In this document: one piece after another, positions 1-7,300 of the stretch
Numbering within the stretch: position 1 is the stretch's first letter
How the letters are laid out: the number at the start of each line of letters is the position of its first letter
NCBI GenBank assembly: GCA_000509105.1
Contig: BAIF02000066.1
Coordinates: forward strand, 62,001-126,000
DNA length: 64,000 nt
Direction of reading: 5' to 3'
From: Clostridiales bacterium VE202-21
Lineage (GTDB): Bacteria; Bacillota; Clostridia; Lachnospirales; Lachnospiraceae
The notes under the pieces: generated by a model
Told to the model about the DNA's origin: nothing
Databases searched by the model: none
Seen by the model: the letters and a program-made list of their open reading frames with translations, nothing else
Made by a program: the position numbers and the translations under genes

Positions 1-810
1 CTCTATGAAAGGAAAATTAACAATGTAATGTTCATTACCGTCCGGCGATAAGTCTTCATAAGTGCAATAATCAAGTACCCTGTCCATGACAGAGCTATGA
101 ATACGAATTTTGATTTTGGTCTGCATAGATGCCAAAATATCAGCAAAATCTAACTGCGGTTTTTGATATTCCCGAGGTGTGAAAGTTTCCTCGTTCATTT
201 GCAGATTTGATATACGGGATAGTCTGAATAAGCGAAAAGCATTTCTTTTATGGCAATACCCCTGCAAATACCAATGACTGCTTTTCAATACAAGCTGATA
301 TGGTTCGGCTGTTCTTGCGGTTTTATTGCCGTAGCGGTCTGCATAGTCAAATGAAACCAGTTTGCTTTCCTGTAGAGCTGTTTTGATTATTTCTAAATAG
401 GGTTGTATGTTTATGCTGCCCATCCACGGACTTAAGTCTATATATATTTGATTTGCCTTTAATTCTATGTCTTTCGCCTGGTCGGCGGGGATAAAGCTCT
501 TGACTTTCGCAAGGGCATTTATCAGTTCACTGCCTCTCATCATATTGGAAAGACTGGAAAGTCCCATTAAGATAGCGGAAAGGTCAGTAGTCGAAAACAC
601 CTTTTTATCCACCTTGTAATTCTGCATGATTTCAAAGCCGCCGCCGACTCCCGATGCCCCGCGGACAGGAATACCTGCCATATTGATCGCGTCTATGTCC
701 CGATAGATTGTGCGGGGAGAAACTTCAAATATATCTGCTAACTCCTGTGCGCCTACCCGCTCTTTGTCAAGGAGTATCATAATAATACTAATAAGCCTGT
801 CAACTTTCAT
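1..810 (-). CDS. YafY-type WYL-domain transcriptional regulator (partial, runs off the left edge)
   Basis: The minus-strand frame is open from an ATG at 810 to the window edge (270 codons, no stop seen), so the C-terminus is missing. The first ~55 residues form a DeoR/HTH_11-type winged helix, with VGAQELADIFEVSPRTIYRD as the recognisable helix-turn-helix. The later part contains HWYLQGYC, the W-Y-L signature of the ligand-binding WYL domain (residues ~195-205). WYL regulators usually respond to small nucleic-acid-like or metabolic ligands. The gene diverges from the cysteine hydrolase at 968, and a perfect palindrome (833-860) sits between them, so it probably regulates that enzyme and itself. 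Family call is secure; target is inferred. Confidence 0.85.
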   Translation of the reverse strand, partial: MKVDRLISIIMILLDKERVGAQELADIFEVSPRTIYRDIDAINMAGIPVRGASGVGGGFEIMQNYKVDKKVFSTTDLSAILMGLSSLSNMMRGSELINALAKVKSFIPADQAKDIELKANQIYIDLSPWMGSINIQPYLEIIKTALQESKLVSFDYADRYGNKTARTAEPYQLVLKSSHWYLQGYCHKRNAFRLFRLSRISNLQMNEETFTPREYQKPQLDFADILASMQTKIKIRIHSSVMDRVLDYCTYEDLSPDGNEHYIVNFPFIE

Positions 811-832
811 GTGAGAACCACCTTTCAAAACG

Positions 833-860
833 TAACAGTTCGGGCAGGCCTGAACTGTTA
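833..860. repeat. Palindromic intergenic element, family A copy 1
   Basis: Perfect 9-bp inverted repeat TAACAGTTC / GAACTGTTA around a 10-base centre (GGGCAGGCCT). It lies in the divergent promoter region between the WYL regulator and the hydrolase. Closely related elements with the same arm sequence and 10-base centre occur at 3927-3954 and 21241-21268, so it looks like a dispersed repeat rather than a private operator. It could still bind a regulator. Confidence 0.7.
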
Positions 861-967
861 CTCAACAACTTCTTTTTTTAATATAGATTGTTGCCATAAT
901 GTTGTCAACAATTAGATGTTATCATAATAAAGCAAACAAATTAATTTACCTGTCAGGAGGAGACACT

Positions 968-1459
968 ATGCAGAAAAAAGCCTTAGTAATCATTGATATT
1001 CAAAATGACATCACAAAAAATTACAAAGATATTATAGACAATATCAATCAAGCTGTCGATTGGGCAGACAATCATAATATTCATGTGGTTTATATCAGGC
1101 ATGAAAATCTATCAGCAGGCACGAGGACTTTCAAACCCAATACGCATGGGGCGGAATTAGCTTCAGACTTGAAAATAGTATCAAATAATATTTTTACAAA
1201 ATACAAGGGAAACGCATTAACCAGTGAAGAATTTTCAGACTTTATTCGTAAGAATGAAATATGTGATTTCTATATAGCAGGGGCAGATGCTGCTGCCTGC
1301 GTGAAATCGACCTGCTACAATTTATGCAAAGCGAATTACGGCGTTGCTGTTCTTTCAGATTGTATTACCAGTTATGATAAAAGAAAAATCGACGAAATGC
1401 TGCGCTATTATGAAAGTAAAGGGAGCCGCATAATGTGTTTGAATGACCTGCTTCTGTAA
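968..1459 (+). CDS. Isochorismatase-family cysteine hydrolase
   Basis: A 163-residue protein of the isochorismatase-like hydrolase fold, which includes nicotinamidases and related amidases. The expected D-K-C triad is visible: D10 in LVIIDIQND, K78 in FTKYKGNA and C111 in GADAAACVKST. I chose the ATG at 968 because AGGAGG lies 7 bases upstream; an in-frame ATG at 899 has no ribosome site and adds an unrelated 23-residue extension. Substrate cannot be read from the sequence. It is transcribed away from a WYL regulator and is probably under its control. Confidence 0.85.
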   Translation: MQKKALVIIDIQNDITKNYKDIIDNINQAVDWADNHNIHVVYIRHENLSAGTRTFKPNTHGAELASDLKIVSNNIFTKYKGNALTSEEFSDFIRKNEICDFYIAGADAAACVKSTCYNLCKANYGVAVLSDCITSYDKRKIDEMLRYYESKGSRIMCLNDLLL

Positions 1460-1560
1460 TCACAGATAAAAATCTGTATTTTCTGGCGTTGTATCCTTCT
1501 TCTTAATGCGTCTGTGCTTACTATGCGGTGAGAGCTATTTTTTTACCCGCTTACGGGCAT

Positions 1561-1613
1561 AAAAGAAACGCCGGCGGCCTGCAAAACTCAGTGTTTATGC
1601 AAGTTGCCGGCGT
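1561..1613 (-). terminator. Rho-independent terminator of thrS
   Basis: On the minus strand the arms ACGCCGGC and GCCGGCGT (1606-1613 and 1568-1575) form a GC-rich stem, followed by the run TTTCTTTT. It starts just after the thrS stop codon. Confidence 0.8.
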
Positions 1614-1630
1614 ATCTCAAATAGCAGCAA

Positions 1631-3592
1631 TTATTTCTGTTCCTGCACTTCAATTTTACGGATTTCTTTTGTTCTGATTTCCCGGCAGACTGCGTCGATA
1701 AATTCCGAAAGGCCTTTCGCGCCTTCATCTCCAAGGAAACGGCTTCTTACGGATACGGTGCCTTCCGCTTCTTCCTTTTCCCCGACAATCAGCATATAAG
1801 GGATCTTGGCAAGCCTTGCCTCACGGATTTTGTACCCGATCTTTTCGGAACGGCCGTCAACCGTGGCGAGGATATGATTTGCCTTAAGCTCTTTCTCCAC
1901 TTTGCCTGCATAATCAAGGTATTTATCGGAGACAGGGAGGATACGAACCTGTTCCGGGCAAAGCCAGGTAGGGAACATGCCGGCATATTTTTCGATCAGC
2001 CAGGCGAGGGTCCTTTCGTAGCAGCCGATGGAGGTTCTGTGGATGATATAGGGGCGTACTTTATCGCCGTTCTGGTCAATGTAGTACATATCAAACTGTT
2101 CGGCAAGCAGTGCATCCCACTGGATTGTGATCATGGTATCTTCCTTGCCGTATACATTTTTGGCATTAATATCGACTTTGGGGCCGTAGAATGCGGCCTC
2201 CCCCTCATCCTCCACGAATGGTACGTCCAGCTCGGTCAGGATATTGCGGATGTGGCCCTCGGTTTCTTCCCAGACTTTTGCATCTCCAATGTATTTTTCC
2301 GTGTTATTCGGATCCCATTTGGACAGGTGGTAAGTGACGTCATCCTGAAGGCCCAGGGTGGTCAGGCATTGTTTAGCCAGGGCCAGGCAGCCCTTAAATT
2401 CTTCTACCATCTGGTCCGGGCGGACGATCAGATGCCCCTCGGAGATTGTGAATTGGCGGACACGGGTCAGGCCGTGCATCTCCCCGGACTCCTCATTGCG
2501 GAACAGGGTCGAGGTCTCACTGTAGCGGAGCGGAAGATCGCGGTAGGACTTCTGGCTCGCCTTGTATACATAGTACTGGAACGGGCAGGTCATGGGTCTC
2601 AGGGCAAAGACTTCCTTATCCTTCTCCTCATCTCCAAGCACGAACATGCCGTCTTTATAGTGGTCCCAATGACCAGAAATCTGATACAGGTCGCTTTTGG
2701 CCATCAACGGCGTCTTTGTGCGGATATAGCCCCAGTTATTGTCCTCCTCATCCTCAATCCATCTCTGGAGTGTCTGGATGATTTTAGCGCCCTTTGGCAT
2801 CAGCAGGGGGAGTCCCTGGCCGATGACATCTACTGTCGTAAACAGCTCCATCTCGCGGCCCAGCTTGTTGTGATCGCGTTTTTTCACTTCCTCCAGGTAC
2901 TGAAGATACTCGTTCAGCTCGTCCTTTGTGGCAAAAGCGCTCCCATAGATCCTCTGCAGCATGGCTTTATTGGAGTCGCCTCTCCAGTATGCGCCGGAAG
3001 AGGAAGTCAGTTTAAATGCTTTGATTCCCTTTGTGCTCATCAGGTGCGGGCCTGCGCACAGATCCACAAACTCTCCCTGTCTGTAGAATGAGATGGTGGA
3101 ATCTTCAGGGAGATCACGGATCAGTTCTGCCTTATACGGCTCACCTTTTTCTTCCATAAAAGAGATGGCTTCCTCTCTTGGAAGTGTAAAACGCTCCAAT
3201 TTGGCGCCCTTTTTAATGATTTTCTTCATTTCTTTTTCTATTTTATCCAGATCTTCCCTGGAGAACGGCGCAGAATCAAAATCATAATAATATCCCGTGT
3301 CGATTGCAGGCCCGATTGCCAGCTTTGCATCTGGATATAGATTTTTTACGGCCTCGGCCAATACGTGGGAGCAGGTGTGGCGCACAACCCGGAGCCCTGC
3401 CTCATCACGGGCGGTCAGGATATTCAAAGTGCAGTCATTTTCAATAATTGTTCTGAGGTCAACGACCTCTCCGTCCACTTCTCCCGCACATGCCGCTCTT
3501 GCCAGCCCCTCACTGATATCAAAAGCAATATCAATGACGGATTTGCTTTCTGGGTATTCTTTTACAGATCCATCTTTCAGTGTAACTTTCAT
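1631..3592 (-). CDS. thrS: Threonyl-tRNA synthetase
   Basis: Cytoplasmic class II synthetase that charges tRNA-Thr, 653 residues, normal length. Order: TGS domain (~1-60), the second additional editing domain with HTCSHVLAEAV, the catalytic core with zinc ligand motif MTCPFQ, motif 2 around LTRVRQFTISEGH, motif 3 with HRTSIGCYERTLAW, and a C-terminal anticodon-binding domain. The start at 3592 (MKVTLKDGS) is set by AAGGAGGAG a few bases upstream; the frame stays open another 34 codons into the leader, but that segment is T-box RNA. Expression is controlled by the T-box upstream and ends at the hairpin at 1561-1613. Confidence 0.97.
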   Translation of the reverse strand: MKVTLKDGSVKEYPESKSVIDIAFDISEGLARAACAGEVDGEVVDLRTIIENDCTLNILTARDEAGLRVVRHTCSHVLAEAVKNLYPDAKLAIGPAIDTGYYYDFDSAPFSREDLDKIEKEMKKIIKKGAKLERFTLPREEAISFMEEKGEPYKAELIRDLPEDSTISFYRQGEFVDLCAGPHLMSTKGIKAFKLTSSSGAYWRGDSNKAMLQRIYGSAFATKDELNEYLQYLEEVKKRDHNKLGREMELFTTVDVIGQGLPLLMPKGAKIIQTLQRWIEDEEDNNWGYIRTKTPLMAKSDLYQISGHWDHYKDGMFVLGDEEKDKEVFALRPMTCPFQYYVYKASQKSYRDLPLRYSETSTLFRNEESGEMHGLTRVRQFTISEGHLIVRPDQMVEEFKGCLALAKQCLTTLGLQDDVTYHLSKWDPNNTEKYIGDAKVWEETEGHIRNILTELDVPFVEDEGEAAFYGPKVDINAKNVYGKEDTMITIQWDALLAEQFDMYYIDQNGDKVRPYIIHRTSIGCYERTLAWLIEKYAGMFPTWLCPEQVRILPVSDKYLDYAGKVEKELKANHILATVDGRSEKIGYKIREARLAKIPYMLIVGEKEEAEGTVSVRSRFLGDEGAKGLSEFIDAVCREIRTKEIRKIEVQEQK

Positions 3593-3855
3593 TTGTTTTC
3601 TCCTCCTTAAAAAATAAAGCCCCTGAACAATCTGAAAACTGTTCAGGGACGATAGACTATGATACCGCGGTTCCACCCTTTTTGCAAGTGCCATTCATTA
3701 GACGGTAACGGTGTCGGCCGGGCTGTATTAAAGCCGCTCCAGGGTGGTTTTCGGATGATGTCCCATGAAATGGACTTTCAGCAGATGCATTTTTCTATGT
3801 GTGGCTGTTCAGCTTACTCTTCCTGTCTTCGCGTTAACGGTATTGATAAACCTGT
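3593..3855 (-). promoter_or_regulatory. T-box riboswitch leader of thrS
   Basis: The minus strand carries the T-box core AGGGTGGAACCGCGG (reverse complement of 3665-3678 and flank). Downstream, CCCTGAACA / TGTTCAGGG (3621-3648) followed by GCTTTATTTTTT forms the terminator. Upstream, GAAGAGTAAGCTGA resembles the AGUA/kink-turn part of stem I. Uncharged tRNA-Thr would pair with the leader and stabilise the antiterminator, allowing thrS transcription. I could not assign the specifier codon with confidence. Confidence 0.92.
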
Positions 3856-3860
3856 TTTTT

Positions 3861-3888
3861 AGTATATCATTTCTTAATGAAAAGTCAA
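3861..3888 (-). promoter_or_regulatory. SigA-type promoter for thrS
   Basis: Minus-strand -35 TTGACT (3883-3888) and -10 TATACT (3861-3866), spacer 16 bases. The predicted start of transcription falls near 3853, just before the T-box stem I. Confidence 0.75.
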
Positions 3889-3926
3889 GGGGGAGCGGCC
3901 GTGCGGATATTAGGCCATAGCTGGCT

Positions 3927-3954
3927 GAACAGTTCGGGGCTGCCGGAACTGTTC
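3927..3954. repeat. Palindromic intergenic element, family A copy 2
   Basis: Arms GAACAGTTC and GAACTGTTC around a 10-base centre (GGGGCTGCCG). Same architecture as the elements at 833 and 21241. It sits upstream of the thrS promoter in a region with no gene. Confidence 0.6.
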
Positions 3955-4165
3955 ATACAGTAGACAAAGTCTTTTATAATAACAAGGCTACTGTTCAGAA
4001 CGCAATGTCTATTCGTAGTATAAATATACAGCGCTTCATTTTTTCATTTTACTCTGGTATAATTAAATAAATTAAAATTTTCCAACATTTCAAGATATGG
4101 AATCAAAAGCAATGCAGCTTAAGTTAACCACATTAGTCGCAGCGGCAGCTAAGAAGGGAACAGGA

Positions 4166-4579
4166 ATGGTATTAAATATAAAGAAAAATCAGCTATCTCG
4201 TATTAGAGTCTTTTTCATCATGTTTCTTTTTGCTGTGTGCATAACTGTGAATGCGCTTTTTTGTAGTGCTTACAATCTATATGAACTATTAGATAAGACA
4301 ACTGTTTCTGAGACGTGGAAAATTTCAGAAAGTATCGTTACCAATGAAGACGGTAATAATACTGCCTGTTTTAGGACTTTATTTTTGAACAAAAATAATT
4401 CTAGTAATGAAACTATAACAAAGAATAGATGCTCAATACTCATGATTACAGCTATCCCAAAAGCAATGGGCCTGCTTCTTTTTCTTATTATAGTTTTTCT
4501 TTTTTTCTTTTTGACCCTATTTATATTATTGCCTGATAAATGGACATTAATTAATCATAAGGTACGTCTGGACAATTGA
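4166..4579 (+). CDS. Hypothetical membrane protein with two transmembrane segments
   Basis: Not recognised. The protein (137 residues from the ATG at 4166; an upstream in-frame ATG at 4097 would give 160) has a basic N-terminus, a hydrophobic segment at about residues 13-35 (FFIMFLFAVCITVNALF), a ~60-residue polar loop with two cysteines, and a second very hydrophobic segment near the C-terminus (GLLLFLIIVFLFFFLTLFIL). This suggests both ends cytoplasmic and an external loop. AAGGGA precedes the 4166 start. The DNA is much richer in A+T than the neighbouring thrS, which hints at recent arrival. It is followed by another small exported-looking protein at 4773. Confidence 0.5.
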   Translation: MVLNIKKNQLSRIRVFFIMFLFAVCITVNALFCSAYNLYELLDKTTVSETWKISESIVTNEDGNNTACFRTLFLNKNNSSNETITKNRCSILMITAIPKAMGLLLFLIIVFLFFFLTLFILLPDKWTLINHKVRLDN

Positions 4580-4772
4580 ATCAATTCCTTCCCAAATCAT
4601 GGCCAAAGCATAAATATATACGACCATACGAATCCTTTATTGCAAGTGTGCTGGTGGTTATAAGTCATTTATAGAATCAGACAATGGCTTCTTTTTTGTA
4701 TGCAAATAGATAGCGGGTATAAACCGCATACCTATTATTAGAGCGAAGCAGAGATTGGATTGGAGGAATATA

Positions 4773-4991
4773 ATGAAGAAAAAGATATATAAGTTTTTTA
4801 TCACCCTAATGGTGATCCTGTCCTTGGGTTCAGGTCCCATAGCCATGAATGAGATAGCCAAGATGCTTGAAGCTCTTTCAGGTACAGGTGATGCGCAGGT
4901 TCAAGAACTTGATGAAGAAGAAAAAGAGTCTGAAGAAATAAAAAAAAGAAGAGATTCCCAGATTTATATAAAGACATTTGATGATAGATAG
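4773..4991 (+). CDS. Small hypothetical protein with signal-like N-terminus
   Basis: Not recognised; 72 residues. The N-terminus MKKKIYKFFITLMVILSLG has the basic/hydrophobic pattern of a signal peptide or membrane anchor. It is followed by a short helix and a strongly charged tail (DEEEKESEEIKKRRD). GGAGG lies 7 bases before the ATG at 4773, and this decides the start over an in-frame ATG at 4755. The size and layout are compatible with an exported peptide or a membrane-anchored regulator, but nothing shows which. It lies between the membrane protein at 4166 and the sigma factor at 5205. Confidence 0.5.
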   Translation: MKKKIYKFFITLMVILSLGSGPIAMNEIAKMLEALSGTGDAQVQELDEEEKESEEIKKRRDSQIYIKTFDDR

Positions 4992-5204
4992 AGTGGAATT
5001 GCTGCTGCCTTGATTATAATTAAGAAGTGCAGGGAATGGATCGTGTGTAAATAACCAAAATACAAATGGGATACGGAAGATGAATTCATGAAAGATGATA
5101 TAATATATTTATTATGCTAAAAGTTTGAGAATATCTGTCACACCATGAAGCGATTGGTGTCTAATTTAAAGTAAGAAAAAATACACAGTTAGGAGAAGGA
5201 TAAG

Positions 5205-6053
5205 ATGAAGGAAGCAAACGATAACAAAAATGTGCTTATAGAATCTGCAGTCGGTGGGAATGCAGATGCGCTGGAGGAACTTCTGGCCGGAATTCAGGAT
5301 ATGGTATTTAATCTGTCTCTGAGGATGTTGGGGACAATCCCGGATGCGGAGGATGCAGCCCAGGAGATACTGGTACGTGTTATGACGAATCTGGGGACAT
5401 TTCGGAGGGAAAGCGATTTTCAAACATGGGTGTACCGGATTACTGTGAATTATCTGCTGAATTATAAAAAGTCCATGTTTGCGCACCAGCCGCTGGATTT
5501 TGAATTTTATGGAAATGATATCAAATACGCGGTTTTGGATGAGACGGAGGGGTTGATTGAGGAGGAGAGCAGGCAGCAGATGGCGGAGGAACTGAAATTG
5601 TCCTGTACCAATGTGATGCTGCAATGTCTCGATGCAGAGAGCCGATGTATTTTTATTCTGGGCACAATGTTTCGAATCAACAGTCGTACCGCGGGGGAGA
5701 TCCTGCAGATGTCTCCAGAGAATTTCCGGCAGAAACTTTCCAGAATCCGCGGGAAGGTAGCCGCATTTCTTGCAGAATACTGCGGGCTGTCCGGCGTGGG
5801 AATGTGCACCTGCAGGAAACGGGTGGAATATGCGGTCCGGCAGAAGAGAATCAGCCCGGAGCGCCTGGAGTATCTCAAGCTCCATCCCCTTGAAGACAAG
5901 GTGCTGGAAGAGTACAAAGACGAGATGGAAAAGCTGGACGAGCTTTCGCTTGTATTTGACGAACTTCCGATGTACCAGACCCCGGAGACGATAAAGGAAA
6001 GAATGGTAATGGTATTGAATTCTTCTCAGATGAAAAAGATTCAGGAATATTAG
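5205..6053 (+). CDS. Sigma-70 family (ECF-like) RNA polymerase sigma factor with long C-terminal extension
   Basis: 282 residues, against about 160-200 for a simple ECF factor. Region 2 lies at about residues 10-90 (GTIPDAEDAAQEILVRVMTN, then FQTWVYRITVNYLLNYKKS), and region 4 at about 130-185 (CIFILGTMFRINSRTAGEIL). The extra ~95 C-terminal residues begin with a CTC pair in a basic stretch (MCTCRKRVEYAVRQKRI) and end in an acidic helix. No anti-sigma gene is adjacent, so the extension may replace one; this is inference. AGGAGAAGG lies before the ATG. A DUF2461 gene follows after 10 bases in the same direction, so the two are probably co-transcribed. Confidence 0.8.
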   Translation: MKEANDNKNVLIESAVGGNADALEELLAGIQDMVFNLSLRMLGTIPDAEDAAQEILVRVMTNLGTFRRESDFQTWVYRITVNYLLNYKKSMFAHQPLDFEFYGNDIKYAVLDETEGLIEEESRQQMAEELKLSCTNVMLQCLDAESRCIFILGTMFRINSRTAGEILQMSPENFRQKLSRIRGKVAAFLAEYCGLSGVGMCTCRKRVEYAVRQKRISPERLEYLKLHPLEDKVLEEYKDEMEKLDELSLVFDELPMYQTPETIKERMVMVLNSSQMKKIQEY

Positions 6054-6063
6054 GAGGCGCACC

Positions 6064-6750
6064 ATGTCAAAAATAATTACTTATCTTAGTAAATTAGAAC
6101 AGAACAATAACCGCGAGTGGTTTCATTCCCATAAGGCGGAGTACCAGGAGGCGTTCGGGGAGTTTGAAGAGATCATCGCCGGATTGATGGCTAAGCTTGG
6201 CAAAGATGATGCCAGAATCCTGAACTTCCAGCCCAAGGAACTTACATTTAAGCTGATGAGGGACACCAGGTTCAGCAATGACAAGTCCCCGTACAATCCG
6301 GCTTTTCGATGCCATATATCCCCTGCCGGCAAGCTGCCCGTGCCGGTCGGATATTTCCTGTGTATCCGCCCGGGAGACCGATCATTTCTAGGGGGCGGAT
6401 TATTTGCTGACATGTTCCGGGATGCCACAGCCATGGTAAGAGACTATATAAACGGCCACGGAGCAGAGCTGCGGGAGATCGTGGAATCCCCTCAATTCAA
6501 AGACAGCAAGGCAGGTTTTGCAATCAAAGGCAGTGCGTTAAAAAACGTCCCAAAAGGGTACAACGCCGAACACCCTATGGCGCAGTACTTAAAAAACAAA
6601 AGCTGGTATATTGAAGACAACTTTAATGATGAGAGACTAGAGAACAAGGATACTTTCATCCAGTTTGCGGCTGAACGATTTCGGCTTATGGCTCCATTCA
6701 ATGAATATTTAAATCAGGCGCTGAAAGAATTCAAAATGCCCCAGAGATAA
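6064..6750 (+). CDS. DUF2461 family protein
   Basis: 228 residues matching the DUF2461 (TIGR02453) family. Characteristic features are NNNREWFHSHKAEY near the N-terminus, FKLMRDTRFSNDKSPYNP in the middle (~60-80), and the glycine-rich GGGLFADMFRD segment. The molecular function of the family is not established. The gene follows the sigma factor by 10 bases with its own AGGAGG, indicating one operon. Length is normal and the frame is intact. Confidence 0.85.
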   Translation: MSKIITYLSKLEQNNNREWFHSHKAEYQEAFGEFEEIIAGLMAKLGKDDARILNFQPKELTFKLMRDTRFSNDKSPYNPAFRCHISPAGKLPVPVGYFLCIRPGDRSFLGGGLFADMFRDATAMVRDYINGHGAELREIVESPQFKDSKAGFAIKGSALKNVPKGYNAEHPMAQYLKNKSWYIEDNFNDERLENKDTFIQFAAERFRLMAPFNEYLNQALKEFKMPQR

Positions 6751-6869
6751 ATTCAGAATATTCTGAAAACGGAGGGCAAAGGGGTCAGACCCCTTTTATG
6801 TGACTTAATCACAGATTTTTCCAGACAGATGGTGTACAATGATAACATTAAAGAAAAGGAGGTCATGTT

Positions 6870-7166
6870 ATGAAGGTTATAATGAGTAATAATCTGAAAG
6901 AATACATGAACGAAAAGGGTCAGAAAGACCTCGTGCTGTTCCTTGGCGCGTGCAGCACATGAGGCGGCTCCTATGTGGAGGTGCTGGCAAGGTTTGCCGG
7001 CAAGGATGAGAAACTCGAAGAAAATGGATACAAAAAGGTACCCAGTGAACTGGGACATGTCTATCTGCCGCCCGAGCAAATAGAGTTTGGGGATATCCTG
7101 AAGCTCGGCTTTACGACTTATTTCCAGATGCCCCAAATCACGGTAGAAGGCTGCAGGTCTGTCTGA
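6870..7166 (+). CDS. Predicted small selenoprotein (CC/Se-motif / HesB-like) with in-frame UGA as Sec31
   Basis: A strong AAAGGAGG precedes the ATG at 6870. The frame runs 30 codons to a TGA at 6960-6962 and then stays open with normal coding character for another 67 codons to 7166. Read through, it gives a 98-residue protein with GACST-U-GGSY around codon 31, i.e. a CxxU motif in the glycine-rich position typical of small HesB-like and CC/Se-motif (seleno)proteins. A hairpin at 6983-7001 with a GGU loop starts 20 nt after the UGA, as expected for a bacterial SECIS. Neighbours are unrelated. Function would be redox or Fe-S related by family; alternatives are a nonsense-mutated Cys gene or two fragments. 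Sel genes are not in this window. Confidence 0.72.
6983..7001 (+). promoter_or_regulatory. Candidate bacterial SECIS element
   Basis: Eight-base stem GCUGGCAA / UUGCCGGC (one G-U pair) closed by the loop GGU. The loop begins 28 nt after the UGA at 6960-6962, within the spacing known for bacterial SECIS elements, and the first two loop bases are G, as in the E. coli fdhF element. SelB would bind here to insert Sec. Confidence 0.65.
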
Positions 7167-7235
7167 TTAACAAACAGGTACTACCTGGAAAAGCCTTTTA
7201 CGTTTTCCAGCGGACGTACGAACGATGACGAAGTG

Positions 7236-7277
7236 GAAAATGCCTCTCCCTGATGCTGAATCAGGAGAGGCATTTTC
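7236..7277. terminator. Bidirectional terminator between the selenoprotein and MFS genes
   Basis: Perfect 14-base arms GAAAATGCCTCTCC / GGAGAGGCATTTTC with a 14-base loop, and A/T runs at both edges. It serves the convergent selenoprotein gene (+) and MFS gene (-). Confidence 0.85.
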
Positions 7278-7300
7278 TGATTTAAAATCCGCACAGCCGG

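Noticed and set aside
1874-3091. A 405-codon plus-strand open frame opposite thrS
   Set aside because: Antisense shadow of a conserved gene; no ribosome site and no recognisable domain.
3621-3648. GAACA/TGTTC hairpin as another family A repeat
   Set aside because: It is the T-box terminator of thrS, with a U run and different loop.
6964-6984. Hairpin closer to the UGA (CTCC/GGAG stem) as the SECIS
   Set aside because: It contains a mismatch, has a UAUGU loop and lies too close to the UGA; the stem at 6983-7001 with GGU loop fits better.
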